A program made the translations under genes and the position numbers. This document shows, piece after piece, positions 43,828 through 53,487 of a stretch of 64,000 nucleotides of DNA. Numbering within the stretch: position 1 is the stretch's first letter; each line of letters starts with the position of its first letter. The notes below the pieces were generated by a model. It was not told the DNA's origin. It did no database searches and saw only the letters and a program-made list of their open reading frames with translations. This DNA comes from a virus: the IMG/VR virus record IMGVR_UViG_3300028196_000007, positions 1-64,000 of that record; one strand, written 5' to 3'.

Positions 43828-46167
43828 TTAGCTCCAGATTTCAGATTTAAAGAATTGTCCACCAGATTGCCATATTGTACCATCTGCATTAACCAAGAAT
43901 TTACCACTCATTTTTATGTCAAATAACATAGGCAATTCTTTTCCTGAAGTTTCTTTACCTTCTCCATGATTTATATCCCAGCCTGCATCTAAATTTACAG
44001 TATAGTCAAAGCTGTCAACTATACAAGGTATATTATCCCAAAGATGTCCTACAGTTATTTTTTGGATTCTACCACCACCAACTTCGCTATACATTTTTGG
44101 TGATATATAACCCATAATACTGTTAAGTGTTTTGTAATTCTGCTTTAGTTCTTCAGATGTAAATGCGGGCATTGTTAAACCTAAGCTCCATTCTCTAGAT
44201 ATTTTATCGAACATATAAGCATTAACAGGATTACCTGCATATGATATCTCTGAGTATGATGGGCTAAGCTTGTCACTTATTTCTGTTATATAAGCACGTA
44301 ATTTAATATCATCGTTGAATCTTATTTTTACGTAATCTTTTCCATAATCTAAGTCAGATTCTGACTCACCTGGTTTTGTTGCGCCATAATCTTTTATTCC
44401 AATTCGTTTAACAGAATTATTTTCATAACTATCTGTATCATCTTTCTTTCTAAAATCTCTAAAAGATTTAGGGTTTCTTCTATGATTACCTAAGTCTATA
44501 TAACTAAATACTGAAAATTCTTTATCTCCACTTCCTGGATAAATCTCTCCACTGTTAGCAGGTGATTGTACATATAAGTTCTTATCTGTATTCTTTGTAG
44601 CTTTAGGTGCGCCTTGAGTATCTTCATCTATACCAAATTTAGATTGTTCGAAAGTTTCAAGGTCTGGGTTTCCATATTTATTATCACCTGCATCGTTTCC
44701 AAACTTGTCATGTATTCCAGAATAATCTTTTGTTTTGTACTTACCTTGATTAACTCCTGTTGGGTCGATGTCTCCTTCATGTTTTGGAAAGCCTTTCCAG
44801 CTATCAGTTGAATCCTGCACATAAGGTTCATATCCATTGTCGCCTTTAAAAGTAAGAATACCTAAAGATAAATCTTCATTGTCTTCACCTTTAGAAGCTT
44901 CTGATATTTTTCCGTCATCATAGTGAGTTGTAGCTTTCTGCTTGTAATAAGGTTCATCAGGTGTATACAGAAAAGTACTTTCTAATCTTCTACCAGATGT
45001 ATGTTTATATATTGTAGATTGTCCTATTCCAAAGAAAGAATGAGGTCCCATAATTCCTGATAGTCTTTTTATAGGTTGACCTACTCCTCTCATTTTTGCA
45101 AGCATTGTTGTAAATTTAGTGTAAAGCTTTTCTAGACCTTTTAGCTTTTGAGGCATTAAGCCTTTACGAGGATTTTTAAAAAACCCAACTTCCATATCTT
45201 CACCTAGCTTCACAAGTCTATTATCTCCACCAGGACTTCCAGGGTTTTTATTTTCTATTGCAGATACTATTCTTTCATATGTAATATCTCTAGGATTTAA
45301 TTGACCTAGTGAATGTCTGTCTCCGTGTATACCTAAAGCGCTTAATGGTACTTGAAGTGCTAAAGCTAGTGGATTGTATATTCTGTCAGCATTAGGTAAG
45401 CCTAGCTGCCAAAACTGTTTTTTAGGATTTGTTGCCTGAAGACCGAACTGTTTTAAGTTAAACAACAAGCCATCAGGGCTTACCATGTATTTAGCAATTC
45501 TAGCAGTATCTATTACTGGAGCTGTTAACATGTTTATTCTTTCAAATAATCCTGATGGATTATCTTTACCTCTCTGTATACCTCTCTGCATAAATGGTGA
45601 TTTTAGCCAAAGTGGAGACCTAGGGTTATTTCTTTCTGCTTCAGTTCTTATATCGACAAAATCATTTTTACCTACTTTTTTATAAAACTGGTCTACCTGG
45701 TCATTCTTAACCCTCATCTTTCTAATGTTGCCAGCAACTCCTGCAGGAATAGAATCATTACCATCCCAAGGTTCATCAGTTGGTCTAACTCTTGCGAAAT
45801 AGTTATTGTATTGCAATCTAGTAAATGTATTTGATGAACCACCTATAGGAAGTTTTTCATTAAACTTAAATTTTGTAGTACCATCTCTTTTATCAGGCTG
45901 TGAGTCTATTTTTAAAAAACCTGACGTCATATTATTCATGTGAGTTATTTTAGGTGTGCCTTGAGCTGCAAATATAGGCACTCTATCACCTGGCGTTAGT
46001 CCAGCAAATAATTGTAATAATGCGCTTTGCTTAGGTTTTACTTTAGCCATAGGTGATATAGGGTTTGTTGTAGAATGAGCATCACCAATTATTTTAGGAC
46101 TAATAATATCGTTCCTATTCTTTCCACTTAAGTAGTATTCTTCTAGATTTTTAAAATTAAATGCCAT
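43828..46167 (-). CDS. Large virion structural protein, 779 aa
   Basis: Not recognised with certainty. It starts MAFNFKNLEEYYLSGKNRND, is mostly polar with long low-complexity Asp/Gly/Lys linkers in the middle, and ends in a beta-rich domain (YTVNLDAGWDINHGEGKETS). It lies between tape measure and baseplate genes, so it is probably a baseplate or tail-tip protein. Confidence 0.7.
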   Translation of the reverse strand: MAFNFKNLEEYYLSGKNRNDIISPKIIGDAHSTTNPISPMAKVKPKQSALLQLFAGLTPGDRVPIFAAQGTPKITHMNNMTSGFLKIDSQPDKRDGTTKFKFNEKLPIGGSSNTFTRLQYNNYFARVRPTDEPWDGNDSIPAGVAGNIRKMRVKNDQVDQFYKKVGKNDFVDIRTEAERNNPRSPLWLKSPFMQRGIQRGKDNPSGLFERINMLTAPVIDTARIAKYMVSPDGLLFNLKQFGLQATNPKKQFWQLGLPNADRIYNPLALALQVPLSALGIHGDRHSLGQLNPRDITYERIVSAIENKNPGSPGGDNRLVKLGEDMEVGFFKNPRKGLMPQKLKGLEKLYTKFTTMLAKMRGVGQPIKRLSGIMGPHSFFGIGQSTIYKHTSGRRLESTFLYTPDEPYYKQKATTHYDDGKISEASKGEDNEDLSLGILTFKGDNGYEPYVQDSTDSWKGFPKHEGDIDPTGVNQGKYKTKDYSGIHDKFGNDAGDNKYGNPDLETFEQSKFGIDEDTQGAPKATKNTDKNLYVQSPANSGEIYPGSGDKEFSVFSYIDLGNHRRNPKSFRDFRKKDDTDSYENNSVKRIGIKDYGATKPGESESDLDYGKDYVKIRFNDDIKLRAYITEISDKLSPSYSEISYAGNPVNAYMFDKISREWSLGLTMPAFTSEELKQNYKTLNSIMGYISPKMYSEVGGGRIQKITVGHLWDNIPCIVDSFDYTVNLDAGWDINHGEGKETSGKELPMLFDIKMSGKFLVNADGTIWQSGGQFFKSEIWS

Positions 46168-46168
46168 G

Positions 46169-49078
46169 TTATGCTCCTATAGGTCCTGATGCTAATTGAA
46201 TTACTTTACCTACTTCTTTTCCGTCCATAACCACTTTACCACCAGCTTGAATAACTGATATAAGTTCATCTAATTTCTTGATGATTTCATCGGAACCACC
46301 TGCGTTTTTAGTTTCTGATTGTGATTCTCCACCACCTTCTCCCATACCAAATAAACCAAGTGAACCTAGTTTTTCCATTACAGGCAAGAGAGGTACAAGT
46401 AATAATAATGATGCTGCAAATAAAGTTAAAGCTCCAGCCATCATAACAAATCCTAGTGAACCTGGAACTAAAGTTATACCTGCTAAACCTAATGCTGCTG
46501 TTCCTGCAGCGAAGCCTATCATATCTAAACCTAGAGGTATTGAGCCTAGAGCTGCACCATATCCTGGTAGTGCAAGTGATATAGCTGATAAACCTATTGT
46601 ACCTAATAGTATCGCAGGTAAGAATGCCCCTATTCCACCAACTGCTGCTCCTATGAGTCCTAGTCCTACACCGAATCCAATTATACCTTTAGGGTCTATT
46701 CCTGATAATCCTGATAGTGCTTCAACGGCTGGTTCTATTGCAAAGCCTAAAGCGTGTGCAGATAAAGCGCCTAATAGTATTGCAGGTAATAAGAAACCCA
46801 TCCCTGCTACTGCTGCAGCCATTAAACCAAGACCTACAGCAAATCCAGTAATTGCTGCAGGGTCAACTCCTGCTAGATTACTCATTGCCATTGCTGCAGG
46901 TATAATTGCAACACCTAATATTGCTAATGCCGCCGAACCTAGTGCAACCATAGGGAATATAAATCCTAAACCTGCAGCTGCAAGTCCTAGTATTGCTAGT
47001 GAACCTGAAAATGCAATCATAGCCATTGGGTCAACACCTTCCAATAATCCAAATGCTAATGCTGCAGGTATCATTGCAACACCTAATAATCCTAATACAA
47101 GTAATCCTTTTAAGATACTTGAAAATCCTTTCCCGAGTGATTTAAGACCTTGAGCTAAAAACTTAAAGTTTGTTGCCAACATAGCAAGTGGTACTAACCC
47201 CATAAACATTAAGAACGGTATCGATGGTAAAGCCAATAATAGTGCAGGTCCTGCTAATGCTAATGCTGCAATACCTTTAAATGTACCTTTACCCATCGAT
47301 CTAAGTCCAGCAGCAAGGTCTTGCATTTTCTTTTTAATGCCACCTTTTTTACCGCCAGCTCCTAATTTGTCTGATGAGCCTAGTTCTTTTTTACCCATGT
47401 CAGCCATATCTGCTGATTTGTCTTTACCGTGGCCTAACATCGAACCAAGCTTTGTAGATTTTAATTTATCTCCAACTTTACCGCCAAGTCCTTTTAATGC
47501 TGGAGCGAAAGAGCCTATACCTTTTGCCATAGAACCTAAAAGATTTCCTGTTGCTGCAAGTGTTGTTGCGTTTTCTTTTAGATATCCGCCATATCTTGCT
47601 GTAGCTTCTGCAATTGCAGCTGAGGTTGCTGATTGTTTTTCTCCTGTCTCTGTCAGACCTGCTGCTTTATTTAATTGCTTTTCAAGTTCTCCAGTAGTTA
47701 CACCCATTAACTCTGCAGCTTGTTTCTTCTGGTAATAATCCATTTGATTAAAGCCTTGTATGCCACCAAGCTGTCCTAGCATTTCTTTATATGCGCCTGA
47801 TATATCGCCTTCGTATATAAGTTGTTGTGCTTTATCTACATTTACTTGTCTACCAAGCATCACACTTAGCTCCATTGCGCTAGCCCTTGCATTGTCTATA
47901 TCCATTAACTTGTCGCCTAAAGCACTCATTTGGCTAAGTGAAGTTCCTAACTTTCCAGCCTCTACTGCCATATCACCTAATTGTGATACTGATATATTAC
48001 CGAACTTGGATGTGAGCTCCATGTTTTCTGCAACGTCTGACATTACTTTTCCTATAGGGAGGTTTGCACCACGTGCTAGATTTGAAACTGTTTTTAGTGT
48101 TTCTTTAGATTGAGCTATAGATGAACCTTCAACAAGACTCATATGACCAACAAGCTTACCTGCATTTATTTCTGATAAACCTGTCTGCCTTGCTATATTT
48201 CCAACTTGTACAACAGCACTTGCAGAAATATCTTTAAGACTTCCCATACCTTCAACAAGTCCTGCCATAGAATCAGCATTTTGCTTTGCTGATAATCCGA
48301 ATAGTGCACCTTGTATATTAGCACCTAACATTTCATCGGCCATTCCTGCCGTTTGTGTTCTAGACATACCAATAGCATCACCAGCACTCGACATAGTATC
48401 TGTAAACTTACTTGCCTGTCTTCCCATCTCTACAAGAAATAATCCTCTAGCTACTTTAGGGTCTGATATTATATCTTTAAAATCTTCAAATCTATCTCTG
48501 AATCCAGAAAAAGTCTTGTCAATTTCTTCATGTCTAGCTTTTTGTTTTTTAAGAGATTCTAATATTTTTGTATTTGGGTCTTGCAGTGCTTCTTTTTCCA
48601 GCCTCTGCTGTAATACAAAGTTAGATATTGCTTCTTCACTAGTAGCTCTTTGTTCATTTAACTTAGATGATAACAAATCATCTTGATATGCTTGATTTTT
48701 TGAAAGTGCTATTCTCTTTTGAGAATCATATGCAGATGCTATTGAAGCAACCTTAGCATTGTCTATATCTAGCTCCATTTGCATTTTCTGCAACCTGGAG
48801 TTTTGTATCATTTTTATCTTATTTTCATTTTCAGATAGAGCATCTACAATCTGACTTCGCTTCTCATACATTTGAGTAAGAAGCTCTTCTTTTTTAACCT
48901 GTTTATTTGCAGCTGCTAATATATTGTCCTTAGCATTTTCTTGTCTAGTAAGTATTGCAGATAGAGAAGTTTGTATACCTTGTTCTTTTTTGGCAGCTTC
49001 TATTCTAGCCTTCTCTCGCTTTTCTTGCGCCTCATAAAAGCGCTTCATGTTATCTCTATCTCTATCGTTCATTGCCAT
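46169..49078 (-). CDS. Tail tape measure protein
   Basis: 969 residues. A charged coiled-coil N-terminal third (residues 1-150, Lys/Glu/Gln-rich) leads to a Gly/Ala-rich helical body and then a long hydrophobic region. It contains three tandem 56-residue repeats (VDP or IDP at the start of each). Tape measure proteins set tail length at roughly 0.15 nm per residue, so a tail near 145 nm is expected if most of it is helical and extended. It lies between gp26-like and baseplate genes as in other myoviruses. It is not alignable by eye with T4 gp29. Confidence 0.9.
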   Translation of the reverse strand: MAMNDRDRDNMKRFYEAQEKREKARIEAAKKEQGIQTSLSAILTRQENAKDNILAAANKQVKKEELLTQMYEKRSQIVDALSENENKIKMIQNSRLQKMQMELDIDNAKVASIASAYDSQKRIALSKNQAYQDDLLSSKLNEQRATSEEAISNFVLQQRLEKEALQDPNTKILESLKKQKARHEEIDKTFSGFRDRFEDFKDIISDPKVARGLFLVEMGRQASKFTDTMSSAGDAIGMSRTQTAGMADEMLGANIQGALFGLSAKQNADSMAGLVEGMGSLKDISASAVVQVGNIARQTGLSEINAGKLVGHMSLVEGSSIAQSKETLKTVSNLARGANLPIGKVMSDVAENMELTSKFGNISVSQLGDMAVEAGKLGTSLSQMSALGDKLMDIDNARASAMELSVMLGRQVNVDKAQQLIYEGDISGAYKEMLGQLGGIQGFNQMDYYQKKQAAELMGVTTGELEKQLNKAAGLTETGEKQSATSAAIAEATARYGGYLKENATTLAATGNLLGSMAKGIGSFAPALKGLGGKVGDKLKSTKLGSMLGHGKDKSADMADMGKKELGSSDKLGAGGKKGGIKKKMQDLAAGLRSMGKGTFKGIAALALAGPALLLALPSIPFLMFMGLVPLAMLATNFKFLAQGLKSLGKGFSSILKGLLVLGLLGVAMIPAALAFGLLEGVDPMAMIAFSGSLAILGLAAAGLGFIFPMVALGSAALAILGVAIIPAAMAMSNLAGVDPAAITGFAVGLGLMAAAVAGMGFLLPAILLGALSAHALGFAIEPAVEALSGLSGIDPKGIIGFGVGLGLIGAAVGGIGAFLPAILLGTIGLSAISLALPGYGAALGSIPLGLDMIGFAAGTAALGLAGITLVPGSLGFVMMAGALTLFAASLLLLVPLLPVMEKLGSLGLFGMGEGGGESQSETKNAGGSDEIIKKLDELISVIQAGGKVVMDGKEVGKVIQLASGPIGA
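46541..47044 (-). repeat. Three tandem 168-nt repeats inside the tape measure gene
   Basis: Protein repeats of 56 residues start LEGVDP, LAGVDP and LSGIDP; each has a GLGF or GIGAFLP-like hydrophobic core ending in a PA(A/V)(M/E)A-type segment. At the DNA level the repeat starts are spaced exactly 168 bp (47044, 46876, 46708). Confidence 0.85.
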
Positions 49079-49084
49079 AATTTA

Positions 49085-49372
49085 TTAACTAAATATATCT
49101 GCCTTTGCCATTAAATCATCTGCTTTCTTAACAGCATCATCTGTAGCTTCTATTTTTTTTATTAAATCTTCAACAGCCTTTTTGCCTTTAGGTCCTGATG
49201 CAGCAATCTTTTCTAGATTAGCTTTAAATCTTTTGTCGTTTGATTTCTTAAGTATTCCTGATATGTGGTTCAAAACGCCATCAACTATACCTTCACGTGT
49301 AAGCTCACTGTTTTCTGAAAGTTTTTTAGAAATTATGTTTTTGATGTATTCTCGAAGTTCTTTGTTCTTCAT
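49085..49372 (-). CDS. Small helical protein, 95 aa
   Basis: Not recognised. It begins MKNKELREYIKNIISKKLSE and is all-helical, ending DDLMAKADIFS. The start is like those of the other Lys/Glu-rich proteins here. It stands between the gp26-like unit and the tape measure gene, a position used by tail chaperones and small tail proteins. A late-type motif lies upstream. Confidence 0.6.
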   Translation of the reverse strand: MKNKELREYIKNIISKKLSENSELTREGIVDGVLNHISGILKKSNDKRFKANLEKIAASGPKGKKAVEDLIKKIEATDDAVKKADDLMAKADIFS

Positions 49373-49405
49373 GTATACTCTCCGTATTACGCTTAATTAG
49401 TTTTA

Positions 49406-49415
49406 TATAAATATC
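49406..49415 (-). promoter_or_regulatory. Late-type promoter motif GATATTTATA
   Basis: Sense GATATTTATA about 34 nt before the 95-residue gene; it overlaps the stop of the +1-frame extension. Confidence 0.5.
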
Positions 49416-49656
49416 AACGTTTTCCGGATTTCGAGAAGCTTGGACGCTTAATAGATGTGTTACTTGAACTACCTTTTTTAGCTTTATCCATCTCCTCTCT
49501 TTCAGTTTTATGCTGATCGTTTAGTTTTCGTAAATAAAATAACCTAAGATATACAGGCATTTTATAAACGTCATCATGACTAAACCCACCATTAGAGAAA
49601 TACAGTAACTGAAATATCTGTTCGTGTAGAATGGCCTTATAATTAAGACCTAGGCC
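49414..49656 (-). CDS. 80-aa extension reachable by +1 frameshift from gp26-like gene
   Basis: An open frame of 80 codons with no ATG near its 5' end (the only one is about 33 codons in). It reads GLGLNYKAILHEQIFQLLYF, then SNGGFSHDDVYKMPVYLRLF, with a Lys/Ser tail, and looks like the small hub assembly/tail chaperone proteins of T4-like phages (gp51-type). It joins the gp26-like frame at a run of seven T: GAG TTT TTT T, then GGC. A +1 shift gives a fused product of about 362 residues. A lost start codon or a sequencing error in the T run is the alternative. Confidence 0.65.
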   Translation of the reverse strand, partial: GLGLNYKAILHEQIFQLLYFSNGGFSHDDVYKMPVYLRLFYLRKLNDQHKTEREEMDKAKKGSSSNTSIKRPSFSKSGKR

Positions 49657-50503
49657 AAAAAAACTCTACGGTCATAGGTATAGATACTGAAGTTTCATGT
49701 CCGCATTCTTCGCATTCGAAATATATGTTCATATCAACATCAGGTGTTACCTTGTCAAGATTGTTTCTGAACGCTAATGAATCTCTAGATATAAACTCAT
49801 TTTCTACAAAATTGTTTATTGTCTTTCTAGTTTCATCACCATCAACTGCTACAATAAGCTGCTTTAATCTACTTGTTAAATCATAAGATATTGTAGATTG
49901 ATGCGTTTTCTTCTTCATTCTTTTTACCTCTGCTTGTATTTTTTCTTCATCAGCATGAGATAATAACTTAAATGTTAAAGTCTTTTTACTTAAAGGTAAT
50001 TCGAATTCAAATCTGTTTCCATTATCTACTATCTCTACATCTTTATTTTCTAATGTAGCAAGATCGATAGTCTCTTTTTGTTTATGACCACAAGCAGGAC
50101 AAGGTATTTCTACAGGATATTCTGCACCATAACCTAATACTCTGGCTGCAATCATTACTGCATTTTTATCACCTAGTAATAGGTCATCATAGTTTACTCT
50201 TTTGCCTTCACCGTTACCCATAATTAAAGAGCGTAAAAGCATATCAATAACCACACCTTTCTGTATAAGGTTTTGAGAAGTCAAGATGTCTTCTTCTTTT
50301 GCGGTCATGTACTTCATTTCTATCTTACCTGTTCTTAAAGGATGTCCTTCAGGATATAATAAACCTTTTGTTGGTAAGTCTATAATCTCAGTAGGGAATT
50401 TAGAGTCAGAAATATTCTTAATCTGAGTCTCTTCTATTAACTGTTCTTTTAAATCGTCTGTTGATAGTTCCTTTCCAGGATAATTGTCTGTCATTTTTGC
50501 CAT
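49643..50503 (-). CDS. gp26: gp26-like baseplate hub protein, zero frame
   Basis: 286 residues. ELPTKG-like IIDLPTKGLLYPEGHPLRTG near 40-59 and MTAKEEDILTS are typical of the T4-like hub protein family, and two CxxC pairs (CPACGHKQ at 135-142, CEECGHET near 264-271) form a zinc ribbon. The zero frame ends after FFWPRS right behind the seven-T run where the +1 frame takes over. AAGGAG lies upstream of the ATG. Confidence 0.75.
   Translation of the reverse strand: MAKMTDNYPGKELSTDDLKEQLIEETQIKNISDSKFPTEIIDLPTKGLLYPEGHPLRTGKIEMKYMTAKEEDILTSQNLIQKGVVIDMLLRSLIMGNGEGKRVNYDDLLLGDKNAVMIAARVLGYGAEYPVEIPCPACGHKQKETIDLATLENKDVEIVDNGNRFEFELPLSKKTLTFKLLSHADEEKIQAEVKRMKKKTHQSTISYDLTSRLKQLIVAVDGDETRKTINNFVENEFISRDSLAFRNNLDKVTPDVDMNIYFECEECGHETSVSIPMTVEFFWPRS
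49657..49663 (-). promoter_or_regulatory. Seven-T slippery run (candidate +1 frameshift site)
   Basis: The zero frame reads GAG TTT TTT TGG. Phe-tRNA on the second TTT can slip forward by one to another TTT, giving GGC as the next codon. A -1 shift would meet a stop within three codons (TTG GCC TAG). Confidence 0.55.
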
Positions 50504-50544
50504 AATATATAACTCCTTTTGTATTGTTTTGTATAACTAGTATA

Positions 50545-50554
50545 TATAAATATA
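50545..50554 (-). promoter_or_regulatory. TATATTTATA promoter-like motif before gp26-like gene
   Basis: Sense TATATTTATA about 42 nt upstream of the gp26-like ATG and just after the terminator that follows gp19. Confidence 0.45.
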
Positions 50555-50573
50555 TATGAACTTAAAAGTTTGC

Positions 50574-50600
50574 AAAAAAATAGCCTGAATTAACAGGCTA
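50574..50600 (-). terminator. Rho-independent terminator after gp19
   Basis: Sense strand: TAGCCTG, loop TTAATT, CAGGCTA, followed by seven T. A 7-bp stem, downstream of the tube gene stop. Confidence 0.8.
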
Positions 50601-50640
50601 CTTAATTTTAATATATGAAATTTGCCATCTATAAATCTTC

Positions 50641-51132
50641 TTAGTACTGTAGAATCCAGTAGTCACATCTTATAGTTAAAGCGATGATAGCCGGAACACC
50701 GTCATTTTCCCAAGATATTTCACCAAAGTCAGCATCTACAAGGAAAGCACCTTTACCAGTCCATTCTTCTACTTTATCACCTACAGGTCCAAGTACATTG
50801 ATTGTCACATCTTTCTTATAGAAGTCTGCGTAACCATTTCTACCTGTTACTGATTCGTGGTGAAGTCTTGCCCATTCCATAACAGCTTGTGCGCCTGATG
50901 GTACAATTGGGTCATATAACTCTACAGTTATAGCATCCCAATTACTTCTTCCTTTAATAAATCTTGAATTATTGATATGTTTTATTTCAGTTTCACCATT
51001 AACAAGTTTCGGTCTAGCCGCTTTTCTTATTAAGTATGAAGGTATACCATCTACGTAAAATACGAATCTGTTTGTTACCTTTGGCTCAAAGGCCGTGAAC
51101 ATTAGTTCTGTTGGGTCAATTAAATTTGCCAT
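50641..51132 (-). CDS. gp19: Tail tube protein gp19
   Basis: 163 residues matching the T4 gp19 tail tube family: PTELMFTAFEPKVTNRFVFY, VDGIPSYLIRKAARP, then GFWTG-like LYDPIVPSGAQAVMEW, and ending WENDGVPAIIALTIRCDYW. Rings of this protein form the inner tube through which DNA passes. A late-type promoter and AGGAG precede it, and a terminator follows. Confidence 0.93.
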   Translation of the reverse strand: MANLIDPTELMFTAFEPKVTNRFVFYVDGIPSYLIRKAARPKLVNGETEIKHINNSRFIKGRSNWDAITVELYDPIVPSGAQAVMEWARLHHESVTGRNGYADFYKKDVTINVLGPVGDKVEEWTGKGAFLVDADFGEISWENDGVPAIIALTIRCDYWILQY

Positions 51133-51153
51133 TTTGTTTTATCTCCTATTTAG

Positions 51154-51163
51154 TATAAATATC
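51154..51163 (-). promoter_or_regulatory. Late-type promoter motif GATATTTATA
   Basis: Sense GATATTTATA about 22 nt before the gp19 ATG, followed by AATAGGAG. Confidence 0.6.
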
Positions 51164-51164
51164 A

Positions 51165-53399
51165 CTAATCGTTAAATGTTGCGCCTGTTGGCATTATGTT
51201 AAAGTCAACAACAATGAATTCAGCGGCTTTAGCTGGTTGAATAAATATATCACCTTTCATGATGTTTCTATCAATGATATCTGGTGTATTGTTTGTTTCA
51301 TCCATTACAACCTTGAAAGCATAAAGACCTTGTCTTTGTTGAACTGATTCCATATAAGGATTAACTTGTGATAAGAATCTATTTCTAGTTGCTGTTGTAT
51401 TGTTTTCAAATAATAAGTATTTAGATACTGATGCAATAAATTTCTTAAGATTTATTAGTAATCTTCTTACGTTTACACGGTCAAGAGCAGAAGCTTTCTT
51501 TTGAAGAGTTTTCTGTCCCCATACACAAACACCTTCACCTGGGAATGTTGCAACTGGGTTAACTGAACCTTCATATAATACATCCCTGTTAGCGTGTGTT
51601 AGTTTTCTTTTAGCTTGTACTACTGTTTCCTGTCCACCTCTATTTAAACCAGCAGGAGCAAACCATTCTGCAGATACCTTATCGTTAAATGCATAGATAC
51701 TTGGCATAATTACAGATTGTGGAACCCAGATATATTTACCTGTTTGAGGGTCCGCAATTTGTACCCATGGCCAATACATTGCTGCATATGATGAGTCAAA
51801 GTTTTCTGCTTCTTGAGTTACAGATGCTATTTCGTTAGTTGAATAATCTACTGGATCGATTATAGTCATCACATCACCACGTTCTTCACATACAGTAACC
51901 ATTTTATTAGCTAGTCCTGTCATAGATTGAGCTGTAATTCCTGGAGCGATTAGTAAGTTAATATCGAATTCATCTTGATTAGCTAATAGATTGAATGCAC
52001 ATTCGTATGCAATATATCCAGTATCTGTTACTGCTGCTACATCCAACCCTTGGAAGTTTCCAGCAGTTGCGTTTTCATAGTAATTAGCTGCACCTGGAGT
52101 TGATGAACCTAATGGAGAATCTACAATAAAGTTTGTACCATCAGCACCACCAAAGAATGAACCAGAACCTATTTGAGGTAACGATGCAGTTGCATTAGTA
52201 TCTCTAATGTTTCCGTTTTCATCTAAATAATCTACTGTATTTAATATTGAAGCTTCATCGATGTAAACGTATTGTGAACGGTTTTTAAAATTACCGCTTG
52301 GTTGTATATATGGATTTGCAGATGTTGCGTCTCCAATTGTCGATCTTTGAGTACCTATTACCGAACCAACATAATTTTTTTCGTTAGGGTCAAGTGAGCA
52401 ATTATTCCATGTTTCAAGAATAACTTTTCTCTTTTTAGAATCATCACCTCTACGAATAGCTAAAGTAAATGTACCTTTCTTTTCGTTAACGTTTGATATT
52501 TCCCATCTAAGATTATTTCTTGTTCCAAATTTAGTTCCTGTTCCATTAAGAGATGCAGATACGTGTACTTGGTTAGCAGCAACCTTAAGATTAGTTGTAG
52601 TTGAACCAGGTAAGCTATTCATAAGCTGACCATCAGTATGTGTGTATATTTCGAATGATACAGTGTTTGAAGAATATGTTGAACCAGATGAAACTACACC
52701 TGTTACTGCAGCTAATGAGCTAGTTGATGCAACAGCGTTAGTTGATAGTGTTGTTGTTGAACCAGATATAAATTGAATTTCTGCACCATCTGCTGTAGCT
52801 GAACCAGATACCGAGAATGTACCATCAGAATGTGATACTGCAGTTCCAGCACCAACAACTGTATTCATTTCAGCTGCAAGATTTGTCATTGTCTCACCAA
52901 CAAGAGTTGCTATATCATAGTAGTAAATACCAGCAGCTGTGTTATCAGCTGGAATAGTACCTGTTTCTCCAATGAATTGATATGCAGTACCATCAGAATG
53001 AGTATACTGAATCATAACTCCATCGGCAAGAATTTTGAATGTACCAGCTGAAGCAGAAGGAGCAATACCAGCATTAGCCGTTTGGTCTAAATGAGTATAT
53101 GAATTTGCATTTCCAGAATCAGTAGGCATTATCCTTACGATAGTAGCAGGGCCACCATGCTTTAAGTATTCTTTTGCAGTGATTGATGTTAAGTATTGAT
53201 AGTAATTACTACCTGATTTAAAAGAGTCTCCATATAGAGCTTGATACTCTGAATATGAAAATACTTGTGTCGGTACTAGTGCCTGTCCTTTTACAGTTGG
53301 TCCTACGATCGCAGCACCAATTTGAGCGACGCCTTGCTGTACAAATGATAAATCATTTTCTCTTGTAAATACACCAGGGCTAATTATTTTTTCAGCCAT
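51165..53399 (-). CDS. gp18: Tail sheath protein gp18
   Basis: 744 residues. It starts ISPGVFTRENDLSFVQQGV, the sheath N-terminal linker, and ends with the conserved contractile core (NVRRLLINLKKFIASVSKYL, FLSQVNPYMESVQQRQGLY and VVDFNIMPTGA). The middle has Ser/Thr/Ala-rich insertions that probably form outer domains. The sheath contracts on the tube to drive it into the cell. RBS AGGAG and a TATATTTATA motif lie upstream. Confidence 0.95.
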   Translation of the reverse strand: MAEKIISPGVFTRENDLSFVQQGVAQIGAAIVGPTVKGQALVPTQVFSYSEYQALYGDSFKSGSNYYQYLTSITAKEYLKHGGPATIVRIMPTDSGNANSYTHLDQTANAGIAPSASAGTFKILADGVMIQYTHSDGTAYQFIGETGTIPADNTAAGIYYYDIATLVGETMTNLAAEMNTVVGAGTAVSHSDGTFSVSGSATADGAEIQFISGSTTTLSTNAVASTSSLAAVTGVVSSGSTYSSNTVSFEIYTHTDGQLMNSLPGSTTTNLKVAANQVHVSASLNGTGTKFGTRNNLRWEISNVNEKKGTFTLAIRRGDDSKKRKVILETWNNCSLDPNEKNYVGSVIGTQRSTIGDATSANPYIQPSGNFKNRSQYVYIDEASILNTVDYLDENGNIRDTNATASLPQIGSGSFFGGADGTNFIVDSPLGSSTPGAANYYENATAGNFQGLDVAAVTDTGYIAYECAFNLLANQDEFDINLLIAPGITAQSMTGLANKMVTVCEERGDVMTIIDPVDYSTNEIASVTQEAENFDSSYAAMYWPWVQIADPQTGKYIWVPQSVIMPSIYAFNDKVSAEWFAPAGLNRGGQETVVQAKRKLTHANRDVLYEGSVNPVATFPGEGVCVWGQKTLQKKASALDRVNVRRLLINLKKFIASVSKYLLFENNTTATRNRFLSQVNPYMESVQQRQGLYAFKVVMDETNNTPDIIDRNIMKGDIFIQPAKAAEFIVVDFNIMPTGATFND

Positions 53400-53454
53400 T
53401 TATTTGTCTCCTATTATTGTAAGAATTAACCTTTTTGGGTCATGTTATTTCTAA

Positions 53455-53464
53455 TATAAATATA
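53455..53464 (-). promoter_or_regulatory. TATATTTATA promoter-like motif before sheath gene
   Basis: Sense TATATTTATA about 56 nt before the gp18 ATG. Confidence 0.45.
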
Positions 53465-53487
53465 ATGTTACAGTCTCAAAAATATTT

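Noticed and set aside
46278-47153. Long plus-strand ORF of 291 codons
   Set aside because: It is antisense to the tape measure gene and is rich in Pro/Ala, as expected from the complement of Gly/Ala codons.
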